From Dirofilaria immitis (taxonomy: Eukaryota; Nematoda; Chromadorea; Rhabditida; Onchocercidae), in assembly GCA_024305405.1 (NCBI GenBank), contig JAKNDB010000103.1:3534001-3598000 (forward strand): DNA of 64,000 nt. Direction: 5' to 3'. This document shows positions 25,992 through 36,379 of the stretch, in pieces (the stretch's first letter is position 1; the number at the start of each line of letters is the position of its first letter). The translations under genes and the position numbers were made by a program. A model generated the notes under the pieces. The model was not told where the DNA came from, searched no databases, and worked only from the letters and a program-made list of their open reading frames with translations.

Positions 25992-26027
25992 GCCTAAACC
26001 TATGCCTAAGCCTAAGGCTAGCCCTGA
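25992..26027 (-). repeat. Interstitial telomere-type hexamers (TTAGGC family)
   Basis: In one register: GCCTAA ACCTAT GCCTAA GCCTAA GGCTAG CCCTGA. Three units are perfect complements of TTAGGC, the telomere repeat of C. elegans and many nematodes, and the rest are degenerate. It lies at the left border of the duplicated zinc-finger zone. Confidence 0.55.
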
Positions 26028-26727
26028 ACAAAAACTAAAAATCTAAACTGGAAATCATCTAATTAATTTTGTCTGTATTTTTTTTAAAGTATTTGTATTA
26101 CTCTAATTTAATATATTTTCATAAAACGCTTTGTATTTACTTTTATAATTAATAAGAAGCAACTAATCGCTCATTTAGAAGTGTTAATAATTTCTGCATA
26201 ATAATATGATCCTTTGAAATATAACCTACAAATCTTCAAATCGTGTAATTGGGAAAACGCATTTCCCGGTATTCCGCAGAATGGTTCTTTATCAGTGCGA
26301 GTTTATTGCAATTGGCAAAGTCTTTTTCTCCCAAACTATTTTTTTGTACGTCGTACGTCCAATAATCTGATTTAATAAAGCAAAACTCACGTGAATATTC
26401 TACATGCTATATGTGCTTGCGTATTCTGCATGCTTCGGTAGATGAGCATAGGCGTAATGCAAGGATTATGAAGTAAATCCGTAGGCAAACATAAGAGAGG
26501 AGATTTTATTAAATGAAAAGAAAAAATATCAGGTAACAAATGGATAACTTATAAGTAAGTAATAACAACAATAATATTAGAAAATTTATTATAAATGAAG
26601 TTAGAACAAAAATAAAGCACGAAAAATTGACTAAATAGTAAGAAATCAATTGATGAAATATATGCATAATTAACAATCTCAGTAACAGAAAATAAGTATA
26701 TTTCAGTTTCATATCTATTTATTTTCT

Positions 26728-26961
26728 TCAATATGAAAATTCTTTACGTGAAATTTTAAATTTTTTATTGGATTTAAAGCTAGCAGAAAAATTGAAAATG
26801 ATCCTCTCGTTGTATTGAGTTATTATATACTCTTTTAAATTACAACATTCTGAGCAGTATATTTCTTCCATCGGCATGAGCTCGCTTATGGTAATTTCAA
26901 TTGCGAGACTGTTAACAATTTGATAAATTTTCTTTATAAATAAGCAAATGGAGAAATTCAA
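26728..26961 (-). pseudogene. Degenerate C2H2 zinc-finger fragment
   Basis: The minus-strand frame contains YCSECCNLKEYIITQYNERI followed by IFNFSASFKSNKKFKISRKE. Its second half aligns by eye with the last finger of the copy at 38318-38656 (RIIFNCPVCNNSFKSNKSFK), but the paired cysteines and histidines are lost (NFSAS for NCPVCNNS, KISRKE for KFHMKKFH). It is therefore a relic, inverted relative to the copies at 36 and 38 kb. Confidence 0.6.
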
Positions 26962-27217
26962 TGAAAATCTTGTTCCATCAATGCAGAAATTCCTTATTTT
27001 TTATCATTAATAATAGCATTCCGCGATATAAAAGCTAAAATGCAAAGTGAATAAAAAATATGAAAGATACAAAGATAATAAAAGGTATTGTATGCAAGAA
27101 AGTATAAAATAAATTAAGAAAAGCATAAAAATAAGGTGATAATATAAATAAAACATATTTAAATAAATGGAGCAAAAAGTATGTTCAATTATTACAGTAT
27201 AATGTTATTGTTTTATA

Positions 27218-27421
27218 GGAATGGCTTCTCGACGTTATAAAATTAGCATAGTGCCTTTTTAAATTCATTTTTATAATTAAAATTTTTCTCACATTCCGGA
27301 CAATATAATTATAGAGCTTCACACCGTTTTCATAATCGTGAGAAACTTCTCCCATATTTCGAACACTGTAAGGCTTCCCACCTCTATGAATTCGCATACG
27401 GGCCTTCAAACTCATTAACAT
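27218..27421 (-). pseudogene. Degenerate C2H2 zinc-finger fragment with paralogous 3' flank
   Basis: The frame reads MLMSLKARMRIHRGGKPYSV..., which is the linker region H-R-G-G-K-P-Y of a C2H2 array, but the CxxC pairs have become NMG and NV. In an adjacent frame the end reads NVEKPFL-stop, matching NVEKPFV-stop of the copy at 36161. The following 200 bases (27180 down to 26980) match the 3' flank of that copy (36170-36360) in inverse orientation. So this is an inverted paralogue of the whole gene end. Confidence 0.6.
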
Positions 27422-27660
27422 TCCGGTACTTCTTGCTATACATTTCTGTACGTTAACATTGTTAATTTATTTGTGCCATTACTTAACAAAATAGTGAAGA
27501 GCGAAAGTTATATGTTTTATGCAATTCATTAAAAAATTTTTTTTAAATTTTGAATTGAGTTATGTTTGTTTCAATAAATGAAAAAAAAGAACCGTTACAG
27601 AAGTGAAATACTTCAAAGAATTGTAGAAAAAATATATATATATATTGCAGAAAGATTGGC

Positions 27661-27834
27661 GCGATATAGTATACGGGAAAAGATTTAGATTTTATTTGAA
27701 CTTTTTTGCATTTGCTCATCTAATGAAAAAAATTTGTCGATTCGTCAACATTATTTCTTATCGAAGAAAATGATTGTGGAATCAGAGCAAAAATGCTATT
27801 TTAATTTCTAAATCTTTTCCCATGTACTATATCG
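27661..27834. repeat. Inverted repeat with about 29-bp arms
   Basis: Arm 1 (27661-27689) GCGATATAGTATACGGGAAA onward is the near-perfect reverse complement of arm 2 (27807-27834) ending CCCATGTACTATATCGC. The intervening segment is shared with 36.38-36.50 kb, which lacks both arms. Confidence 0.7.
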
Positions 27835-27869
27835 CTCTCTTCACTATTTCAAATCTTGCAAGTTGGTTT

Positions 27870-28030
27870 GTTTGATGTGAATATTAGGATCAGGAACTAA
27901 TGCAATTACCACTTAGGATAAGCATATATGATTAACTTTATTATTTCCAATGCATTAATATTCAAATTAGCGACAAATGCTCCAATATCTGAGCTATACA
28001 CGTTGCGGTTGTTATATGCTGTTGGAACTG
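27870..28030. repeat. Repeat module shared with 36.49-36.64 kb
   Basis: From TTTGTTTGATGTGAATATTA to about GAGCTATACACG this segment matches 36497-36640 (TTTGTTTGATATTAATGCTA onward), in the same orientation, with scattered substitutions and small indels. No coding content is apparent. Confidence 0.6.
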
Positions 28031-28129
28031 TGACTTGCTTTTTGATCCATTGCAAATTTATCAGTTTAATTATGTTTAATTTTTATTCGCCCATCTTACA
28101 TACATATGCGCATCAAATTTGAAAATCAA

Positions 28130-28834
28130 GTTAAAATTTGAAAAAGAATTTGGAAATCCACAAGCAAAGACTATTTCGACATGAAACCATTCCGATATAT
28201 ATATAAATGTACATCAGACATAAAAGATTCATTAATACGATTGTCATCTCTCCATTATATGATCTCAATTAGAAGGAATGGAAATATTGAAATGCCGTTA
28301 TTTAAAATTGGATATATCAGTTGTAGTGTTTTTGATCTGCTTCATTGAAATTTTCAAAATCTAGATTCTGATTGATCTAACCAAACTGATTTACTTGATT
28401 TCTGATCTTTTCCTAGTTGTCTGAAATAATATCGTAATTTCGTTCATTTACGATCCATTCCACAAATTTAATCGGTATAAGTTACCAATCTTTCTAAGTG
28501 CTTTTTCAAATCGATCGAAATATTAAGCATATATTGATGCAATCAATTATTATAAAATTTGCATGATTTCAGTAACAAACTTATTAGTCATAGATGACGC
28601 TTTTTCATGTGAAATTTCAAATATCGATATTTTCAAACGTTTTCATCTCTTCATCTATCGCCAAAAATAAGTTAAAATTTGAAAAAGAATTTGGAAATCC
28701 ACAAGCAAAGACTATTTCGACATGAAACCATTCCGATATATATATAAATGTACATCAGATATAAAAGATTCATTAATACGATTGTCATCTCTCCATTATA
28801 TGATCTGAGTTAGGAGGAATGGAAATATTGAAAT
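28130..28834. repeat. Near-identical 164-bp direct repeat, 541 bp apart
   Basis: 28130-28293 and 28671-28834 start GTTAAAATTTGAAAAAGAAT and run in parallel to ATGGAAATATTGAAAT with only about four mismatches that I can count. A diverged third copy is at about 35345-35505. The high identity of the pair indicates a recent duplication or a gene-conversion tract. Confidence 0.85.
28298..28660. repeat. Repeat module shared with 34977-35345
   Basis: This segment (CGTTATTTAAAATTGGATAT onward) matches 34977-35345 in the same orientation, offset about 6.68 kb. On the minus strand both copies keep a short frame reading VxWIxNERNYDIxSDN-stop (ends at 28413 and 35095), with mostly silent differences, so the module once included a coding exon end. 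Confidence 0.7.
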
Positions 28835-28835
28835 A

Positions 28836-29150
28836 AAATGAAATTATGGCAAAAAAAAATGTATAACAGCTTCGCATAAATTATTTCAAACAATACAGTA
28901 ACAGAAATTCAAATATTTCCTTTGATATAAAAGATTAAATGGTGGCGTTAAACATTAACCGAATAATTTCTCCCCTTCATTATTACACGTGGATTGCTAC
29001 CTCCATTATATATAAATTGACACTCTTATCTGAACGAGCATTTATATGTACAGTTCTTGACGATTTATGCAATTGAAACTGATAGAAGTGACCAAGTTAT
29101 TCTTGCATCAATTCTCGACTAAAATTTCAGCCTCTTCAACTTTAAATTTT
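28836..29150. repeat. Repeat module R3 (four copies: 28.84, 35.50, 36.65 kb direct; 38.98 kb inverted)
   Basis: Shared landmarks are GTATAACAGCTTCGCATAAA, CAGTGGCGTTAAACATTGAC-like, TTATTACACGTGGATTGCT and TATTTATATGTACA. Copies: 28836-29150, 35500-35684 (cut short by the mnmE insert), 36650-36960, and reverse-complemented 38980-39250. The 36.65 and 38.98 kb copies face each other around the best-preserved zinc-finger block. Confidence 0.7.
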
Positions 29151-29319
29151 ATTTTATTTTATTTTTTCGGTTGATGACTATTGACTGCTTTTTCGAATTT
29201 CGTGAAAGAGATTTTGAAACTTCATCATAAGGGTGTAAATGAGTATTCATTTTTGAAATATAATTAATTAATGTCATGGCAATTTATCCCTTCCTGTAAT
29301 AATATTATTTCTTTGTTGT

Positions 29320-29580
29320 TATAAAAGTTCAAATTGCATAGCTTTGCTATACGATATCTAAAGCCAATCTCTAGTAGGAATAACTTATTATGCTTATGAT
29401 ATAAGTGAGAAATGCCATATTTTGCCAATATTGATTGCGATCTTTATTTTTCAGTGTTAATTTATTTAGAAAGACATTTGTTAGAAAAAATTTTCTCTCA
29501 AGATCGAACCTTTGTAGGACGCGCAATCAGATAATGCCATTTCTTCGATGTAATTGTGTCATATACTGTTAATTTTGAAT
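29320..29580. repeat. Repeat module R4 (also 37065-37290 and 37530-37790)
   Basis: All three copies share a string like CTCTAGTAGGAATAACTTAT, then ATATAAGTGA.AAATGCCATA, then GCGCAATCAGATAATGCCAT and TTCGATGTAATTGTGTC. The two 37-kb copies are tandem. The module lies directly upstream of the PLDLS-coding segments at 29.8 and 38.0 kb. Confidence 0.7.
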
Positions 29581-29694
29581 AATTTTTAGAAATCGCAAGA
29601 ATGTTAATCGACATGCATTTCATCTGTTCTTTCTTCTTCGTCTTTCAATTATGCAACATTCAAATAGCAGTAAGTTAATAAAAAAAATATATTA

Positions 29695-29935
29695 TATTTA
29701 ACATTGCATTATTTTCATGATTTCAAAATTTTAAGGGAATATGAAATGGATAATATCATATAATTTGAGAACAATAACAAATACCATTGGACTTATCAAT
29801 GATGGAAGTGAATGAGAAACAAACGGAACCGTTGGACTTATCAATGATGGAAATATATAAAGAACAACAGAAATGTTAAATTTATCTATTCCAAAAGCGA
29901 ATATAAAAGAAGCAATGGATCAATGTAACATAGCT
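29695..29935 (+). pseudogene. Broken copy of the PLDLS-repeat N-terminal region
   Basis: 29778-29879 reads QIPLDLSMMEVNEKQTEPLD then LSMMEIYKEQQKC-stop, with two perfect PLDLS motifs. A one-base shift later the frame continues EMLNLSIPKANIKEAMD, matching EMLNLSV of the copy at 38 kb. Upstream, LTLHYFHDFKILREYEMDNI matches MTLQYFKDFKILTEYEMANI there, including the same TAA. No finger block follows within 3 kb, so this copy is truncated as well as frameshifted. Confidence 0.6.
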
Positions 29936-30203
29936 ATTTGGAACGTATTAAAGTTTTCAATGCTTTGAAAATCGAATAAGAGCACAATTTATTTTAAAAA
30001 AGTCGGATTTGTGTGACGAAATATATAATTTTTTCATTTCGATATTTCACACCTTAATATAATACAATTTTAAATCTATTGGAAATGTCATGAATAAATT
30101 GTTGAAAGATTTCCATGATAAAAAAAAATACGAATCATCATGAAAATTGCGAAGAGAACATGAAAATCATAGAAATCAATGATTCCTCTGTGTTAGATCT
30201 CAC

Positions 30204-30407
30204 ATGAAAGGGTATATGTTGTATGTGCGTGCGCGTTTACTGTACAATGCAAGATGTAAGCTAAAAATTGTTTTATCTTTGTCTAAGAGCTGTAATTTAC
30301 ACTCTATAACAAAGTCCCCTTTATTCTTGCATTCACAACCATACCAGGGTCCAACACCAAACCACTATGAAGAATATGCTTCATCAAGGCAATTAGGCGT
30401 TATTTAA
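30204..30407 (+). other. Possible terminal exon (tail GPTPNHYEEYASSRQLGVI)
   Basis: A C-terminal-looking segment follows a possible acceptor (CCATACCAG): GGT CCA ACA ... GTT ATT TAA, reading GPTPNHYEEYASSRQLGVI. Composition and codon use look coding, but no upstream partner exon was found and the rest of the open frame looks non-coding. Unrecognised. Confidence 0.2.
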
Positions 30408-32866
30408 TTTTCCTTTAAGTAATGCTATCGTCATTAAACTTATTTTATTGAAATCATTGAATTTGGATATTAATCTAGTAATTCTACGGTTTCGTTGGTA
30501 TGTTATCTAAATCGTCGTAATAAATTACCCGTTTAATTGTCCAAGTTTAATATTGGTGCATTTGGAATTTGTTTTTGGTAACATTTGAACTTAAATGAAA
30601 AGAATCTCTGTGTACTTTGTTGCAACGTAAAAAAAAAAAGGAAGAATTTTTCACTACAGGAAGCACTACAGCTGATTCAGATTAAATTTTATTTAACAAA
30701 TGTTTCATCTATTAGTGATTTAAATGTAAAATTGTTTTCTAAATTAAATAAAGAAAATTTTCTTTATAAAAATGATCTTTAATGGCTTGAGGATTGAATA
30801 GGAATACGAGTTATTAAAGCATAGTGTTAATTATTACAAAGTTAATTACTTTTGATTATATAAATAATGCTACCGTTTTTTGTTTTCAAATAATCTAATA
30901 ATTCACAATCGGAATAATAAATTTTAATTAATCATAGTTAATTCATTTAAATACACTTTTGTGCAAATGAATTGATATTACTTCTAATCCACAAAAACGA
31001 TTTCTTCTAGCAATCCATTGCTTGAAACATGCATAAATTTCGTAAATCCTATAAATTTCATAAATATATTCTGCTTTTTTGATTTCTTCTATTCGATTGT
31101 TTAAGTGATTTTGTAAAATTAATTAAAAGAGAAAAAAACTGAGATTAACTTCTAATAGAACATCTTATCTTCCATTGAATAATTTATTTTATTCATACCT
31201 TGCAATTAAGACATAAATCGTTTTCCAAGTAATCTGAGGATTACTATTATAGATTATTTAAAATTCACTTTGTATTGACAGAAAGTGTGCATCATTTTCC
31301 AATATATGAGAGAGAGGATGCTTATAATATTATTCTGTTTAACTCTTATTTTGGCTGCCGATGTATTCTTACCTAAGTTGCGCAGTTTGGTTAGCATTTC
31401 GTTGTTAGAATTATATAAAATGCTTTTGTAACTACTGAAGAAAATAATTCATGCTTATTTATTAAAAAGAAAGTAATTTTGGTATGATAAATATGCATGA
31501 AAATGGATGCATATGAAACAATAAAACAAACAATAGTGGCAGAAATTTAAATACTTCATCGATTGCTATAATCTTATTGATATTCGTCCAATCTCATTCT
31601 CAGAAAGTTGGACAAAATTTTCGCAGTAAAAAACCTAATACTTATTTAAAAAAATACTAATAATGAAAATGTTTTTGATATTCAGGGCTTGCTTTACTTT
31701 GATGTATTTCATAAAATGTAAATAGTATATTAATGCGATGTTGATAATAATTTGATGAATAGTGATTAATGAGGTCTTTGTATTTGCAATTAAAATAACA
31801 TGATTATAAATGTGTAAGGGAAATATTTATCGTTTATGTTGCTCTATGATTTGTATTATTGAAGCATGATTAATTTCTCAAACAAAAAAAAATTGCAATA
31901 ATTAATAATAATCAAAATTTGGCGGAAATTTGATTAATAAAATTTTGCTAATGCTAAATCAAAAATAGAATGAGTAAACTTAGATGAATTTTCTTGAATG
32001 AAACTTTATGCAATATTTCAGTTTGCTATGTATGTGAAGCATGGAAAATGAATAAAATGTATTAATCCCAAATAGATTATTTCGAAACCGAAATAACTAT
32101 ACGAACAGGCGAGCGATAGTTTCATTACAACAGCATATTTTTATCAATTTCCAGAAAACAATTTTTCTATTCGTCGGAAAGAAAGGAATTAAATAATTTT
32201 ATTGTTAGTTACATCGAAGGTACAGAAGCAGTCATGACTTTTATTTGCATAAATTTGCATAAACTTATGATTTTTGATGAGACCATAAAAAATTTGTTAT
32301 TATTCCACAACATATTTATATTATTCAGATTAACAAGCCCTCATCTATTAAAAATTTTTTATTGTTTCTAAATTTTCGAATATCAAATTTATGAAACTGA
32401 AACTTGAAAAGTTAGCTCTCTGTTATAAAAAACTCAAGAAAAGTTTTTATTATGAATGATTGTTAAGCATAAAATTTGCCTTCTCAATCGTTGAAATTTT
32501 AGAATAATCTTTCCGTAATATATTAACGATAATCCATTAATGATTGTCATAATGGTACTATCAGCTTCATTCATGCCACATTTTCCTTTTCCTCGATTTT
32601 TTGTGGCGTACTTATCGTACACTAATCAATGATGTTTCCATTGATGCAATCGGTTTGTTGCCGAATTGCCTCTTACGTAATTCGAACATATGACGAACAT
32701 TCCCTAATATACACCTAAAAAACATAATATTATAAACTTTATTTTTACTTATAATCTGTTAAAATGTCAAAAATATAATATCAGGAATATGAAATTAAGA
32801 AACTTGTAAACGGTTCGATTTTTGGTCTCCCAGTTCAGAAAACTTTTAACTGTGCCACAGATCAAG
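30408..32866. other. AT-rich stretch with no supported gene
   Basis: Open frames here (for example 30585-30782 + and 32434-32622 -) have neither motifs nor convincing splice context. I see nothing else beyond short A/T runs. Confidence 0.5.
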
Positions 32867-32962
32867 ATGCGAACTACCGATGTATTAATATTTTACCCAT
32901 TAGAAGACTGTTTATCAGGCATTTATGTAGTTGAAGAACCAGGAACTTGGCTTCAGGATCCT
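32867..32962 (+). CDS. Probable first exon of an unrecognised protein
   Basis: ATG follows CCACAG and opens 32 codons, MRTTDVLIFYPLEDCLSGIY then VVEEPGTWLQDP, ending at a perfect donor CCT/GTAAGTTGAG (phase 0). The sequence is clearly protein-like and stands out from its surroundings. A possible later exon at about 34700-34764 reads CPINTNLETNATYPTENKRR after TTTATCAG, but needs a phase-1 entry, so at least one exon is unseen or they belong to different units. No family recognised. Confidence 0.4.
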
Positions 32963-34976
32963 GTAAGTTGAGATCTGTTCTGATTTCCAACAACATCTCA
33001 CGCCTTCATTTTGATCGTTTTATTATTTATTTCCACAATATCTCAGTAATTATCAGAGGGAATATTTATTTATTTGTTGGTAGTAAAAAGAACTGCATAA
33101 ATTTAAGCTGAGTTTCTGACTATAACGGTAGCACTTACCAATAGTACATAAGTAATTGCAAAACAGGGAGATATATATTTCATAAAAGTCTAACTTATCT
33201 GGATAAGATAGTTTTCTTCAATGATCAATAGAAATGAATCTTTCCGTTCCACTATTAATCTAGCCGATGGATTCTATTTTTGATATAGTATTTGATATTT
33301 GAACTTTATTTTCTTGAATTATTACATTCATATCTATTGTTTCCATAAATGCCTGATATTTATTAACGCTACCTATATTGGCTATAATCATTTATCAAAC
33401 TCTTTTGATAATCTTTATCACAATGATAGTTTCATTTTCAGGTTAGTAAATGCTGACTAATGATATGATATAATAATAAGAAATCTGAAAATTATAACTG
33501 AACGCAACAAATTTAATAACTCCAATGATATGTTTACATTTTTAACAAGCATCTCGGATTGTTGTTAATCATTTTCGCTAATTTGAGATAATTGCAACCA
33601 ATTCCATATATATCATATAATTATAGAGTATTATTAATATTCGAAAAACTGATTGACTGCATTAAGAGTAGTTAATTTATTGAAATTAGTTTATTCAATT
33701 TATCAAAATATGTCACGTTTATTTATAAGTTACGTATATGAAGTAATATATTTTTCAAATGAATTTAGATTTGTTGGATATTTTTGTAAAAATTTGAAAA
33801 TTTAATATTTAATTCATCATCCATCCTGATGAACTAAATAAAATTGTTGTCTTCAATGGATTCTTGTCAAAATTATATCAGCATTTATCAAACTGATAGT
33901 CAAATTTGGAGAAGCAGTAAATAAATGAATAAAGCTAAACTTTAATTGTCATTATAACATTACTCTATAGCAATTTATAAATATTAAATTCACATAAATT
34001 GGAGTAAATAAAATAAATAATTTAGCGTTAAACTGTGTACATTTTCCATTATCTATCCATCGGTATTAATTTTATCAAAATTACAAAAAAGGAATAAGTT
34101 AATTTCTTTCCTTTTCTCAATCTTTTCATAAATTAATAATTAAACTAAAATTGTTTATTTTGTTATAAGTTTTTATAATTGATCAGCTTATTATTAGAAT
34201 TAAGTTAAAATTGCTTATTTTATTATCAGTTTTTATCATTGATTAGCTAACAATGAAATAAGAATGTACATAGTGTAATTATCTAGAGTTTTTTTTTAAT
34301 AATATTATTGCTTATAAAAGAATATTGATAGATCTCGAAAAAAAGTCAAAAAATTGAAAGGACTTGAATAATAATTTTAAATAATTAAGAAATGGTTAAT
34401 TGCTAATTGATGATAGAGAAGATATTTAGGTGAAATATATAAAATTTTGTTTTAATTAAAACATATTATTGAAATAAGCAACGAGTAATTAATTAATCAA
34501 AATTATCATTTTTGAATTTTTATTTCTCGTCATTAATAAAATATAAAGTTTTCTAAAGGTAAATGTATGAAATTATTAAAATTTTTTATAGCCACATATG
34601 TGAATCAATACATTATTATTGTTAATTACAATAATTCTTTCCTGTATTTAAATGCAAATGTCTAATATAAAAATAATCATTTCAACGTCTTTATCAGCTT
34701 GTCCAATAAATACGAATCTTGAAACAAATGCAACATATCCTACAGAAAATAAAAGAAGATGCAAGTATTTAACCACATAATAACAGACATCAGATAAAAT
34801 CGAATAAGGAAATTCTTTATGAGAGAAAATTCCAAATTATCTATATTTTGAAGTGAAGCCATTTTTTTCAAAGGATGAAATGGGCTGTATTAAATTAATC
34901 TAATTATTATGAAAAACAAGATTGTTCGCTACAGTTATCATTTCTTCAGATCTAAATCGTGACATGAAATTATCTG
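32963..34976. other. AT-rich stretch, possible intron(s) of the preceding exon
   Basis: No supported exon other than the weak candidate near 34700-34764. An acceptor at about 33442 (TCATTTTCAG) would end the preceding exon's frame after VSKC, giving a 36-residue product; I do not favour this. Confidence 0.4.
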
Positions 34977-35684
34977 CCGTTATTTAAAATAGGATATATC
35001 AGTTGTGGTGCTTTTGATCTGCATCATTGAAAATTTCGAAATCTAGATTCTGATTGATCCAACCAAACTGATTTACTTGATTTCTGATTCTTTCCTAGTT
35101 GTCCGAAGTAATATCATAATTTCGTTCATTTATGATCCATCTTACAGTTTTATTGGTATATTCAGCTACTAATTTTTCTACTTGCTTATTTTTTTCTTCT
35201 AAAGTGATCGGTGGAATATTCGGTATATATTAATACAATCAACTATTACAAAAATTTGCGTTATTTTAGTAGCAAATTTATTAGATGCTTTTTTCATGTG
35301 AAATTTCAAATATCGATATTTTTAAACATTTTCAATCTCTAAAAATAAATTTGAATTTAATTAAAAATTTACAAATCCGAACAAAAACGTTGATGAAACC
35401 ATTTCGAATATATAAATATATATCAAACAAAAAGATTTATTAGTATGATTTTCGTTTCTCCGCTAATTTTGCCTCATTTAGAAGGTATGAAAATATTTAA
35501 ATGAAATGAAATTATAGGAGATAATGTATAACTGCTTTGCATAAATTATATCAAACAATATAATAACAGCAATTCAAACAAATTTTTTTGATATAAAGAA
35601 TTAAACAGTGGCGTTAAACATTGACCGAATAATCTCATCCCCCTCCCTCCTCGCCATACCTTCGTTATTACACGTGGATTGCTA
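34977..35684. repeat. Duplicated block cut off by the mnmE insert
   Basis: 34977-35345 matches 28298-28660, 35345-35505 is a diverged copy of the 164-bp repeat, and 35500-35684 is an R3 copy. The match to the other R3 copies stops just after CACGTGGATTGCTATTT, about 35 bases before the bacterial segment, which defines the left breakpoint. Confidence 0.65.
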
Positions 35685-35719
35685 TTTTTATAGGATTGAG
35701 AAAGAAAAAAAAAAAAAAG

Positions 35720-35986
35720 ACTTTCATGAATTCCAGCAGTGTCAGAAAGGATGATTGGATACCCACCAATGTCAATATGAGCTTCAAGCACGTCTCTTGT
35801 TGTGCCTGCATGTTCAGAGACAATAGCGATATCACGTTTGGCAAGGAAGTTAAATAGTGTTGATTTACCAACATTTGGTTTACCAGTTATTACAATATGT
35901 AAACCATCACGCAACCTTTCACCTTGTCTATTGTCATTTAGATGTGCTTGTATTGACTGCACAAGAGCTTGCACTTCATTATTGAA
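35720..35986 (-). pseudogene. mnmE: Fragment of bacterial tRNA-modification GTPase mnmE, Wolbachia-like nuclear insertion
   Basis: MnmE with MnmG modifies the wobble uridine of certain tRNAs in bacteria. The minus strand reads about 85 uninterrupted residues: [72 protein letters not shown]. This covers the end of the helical domain and the start of the G domain: G1 GKPNVGKS, G2 GTTRD, G3 DTAG. G4, the rest of the G domain, the N-terminal domain and the C-terminal Cys motif are missing, so it cannot be a working enzyme (full length about 450 residues). The 3' side runs into poly(T) (poly(A) on +, 35704-35718); the other side abuts a zinc-finger reading [12 protein letters not shown]. It is intronless and more GC-rich than its surroundings. 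A Rickettsiales/Wolbachia source is favoured; a native mitochondrial GTPBP3 fragment is the alternative. Confidence 0.8.
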
Positions 35987-36161
35987 GCCTTACGATTGTT
36001 CGGAATGTGGGAAAAGTTAATCCACGAACTTGAAAGTGCATATGTGAACATATAGCGGCAAGGAGCCCTACAACTGTCCGGAATGTGAAAGAAATTTTAA
36101 TCATAAAGCAAATTTAAAAAAGCATATGATAATTCATAATGTCGAGAAGCCATTTGTATAA
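35984..36161 (+). pseudogene. C2H2 zinc-finger gene end with two in-frame stops
   Basis: Reads [45 protein letters not shown] then NHKANLKKHMIIHNVEKPFV-stop. The second finger is intact (CPEC...H...H with HNVEKPF linker); the first has two stop codons. Its upstream half is replaced by the mnmE fragment, the junction falling at GAAG. Its 3' flank (36170-36360) is shared, inverted, with 26.98-27.18 kb. Confidence 0.7.
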
Positions 36162-36379
36162 TACTAATAGATGAATATACTTTATGCTCCATTTATTTAC
36201 ATATATTTTACTTGTATATTATCACCTCATTTTTTAAATTTATTTTATGCTTTTTTGCATACCATTTATTATGTTTGTATCTTTCATATCTTTTGTTCAC
36301 TTTACTTGTTAGCTCATGTATGGCTAAAATGTTGTTGATGATAAAAATAAGGAATTTTTATATTAATGAAACTAAATTT

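Noticed and set aside
30585..30782. Plus-strand ORF MNLNEKNLCVLCCNVKKKRK...
   Set aside because: No motif, K-rich by A runs, no convincing splice context.
35546..35974. 142-residue minus-strand ORF taken as one gene
   Set aside because: Only the first 85 residues are MnmE-like. The rest is translated poly(T) and repeat sequence on the far side of the breakpoint.
35802..36020. Plus-strand ORF overlapping the mnmE fragment
   Set aside because: Most of it is the antisense shadow of mnmE; only its end is the real zinc-finger codons ([10 protein letters not shown]).
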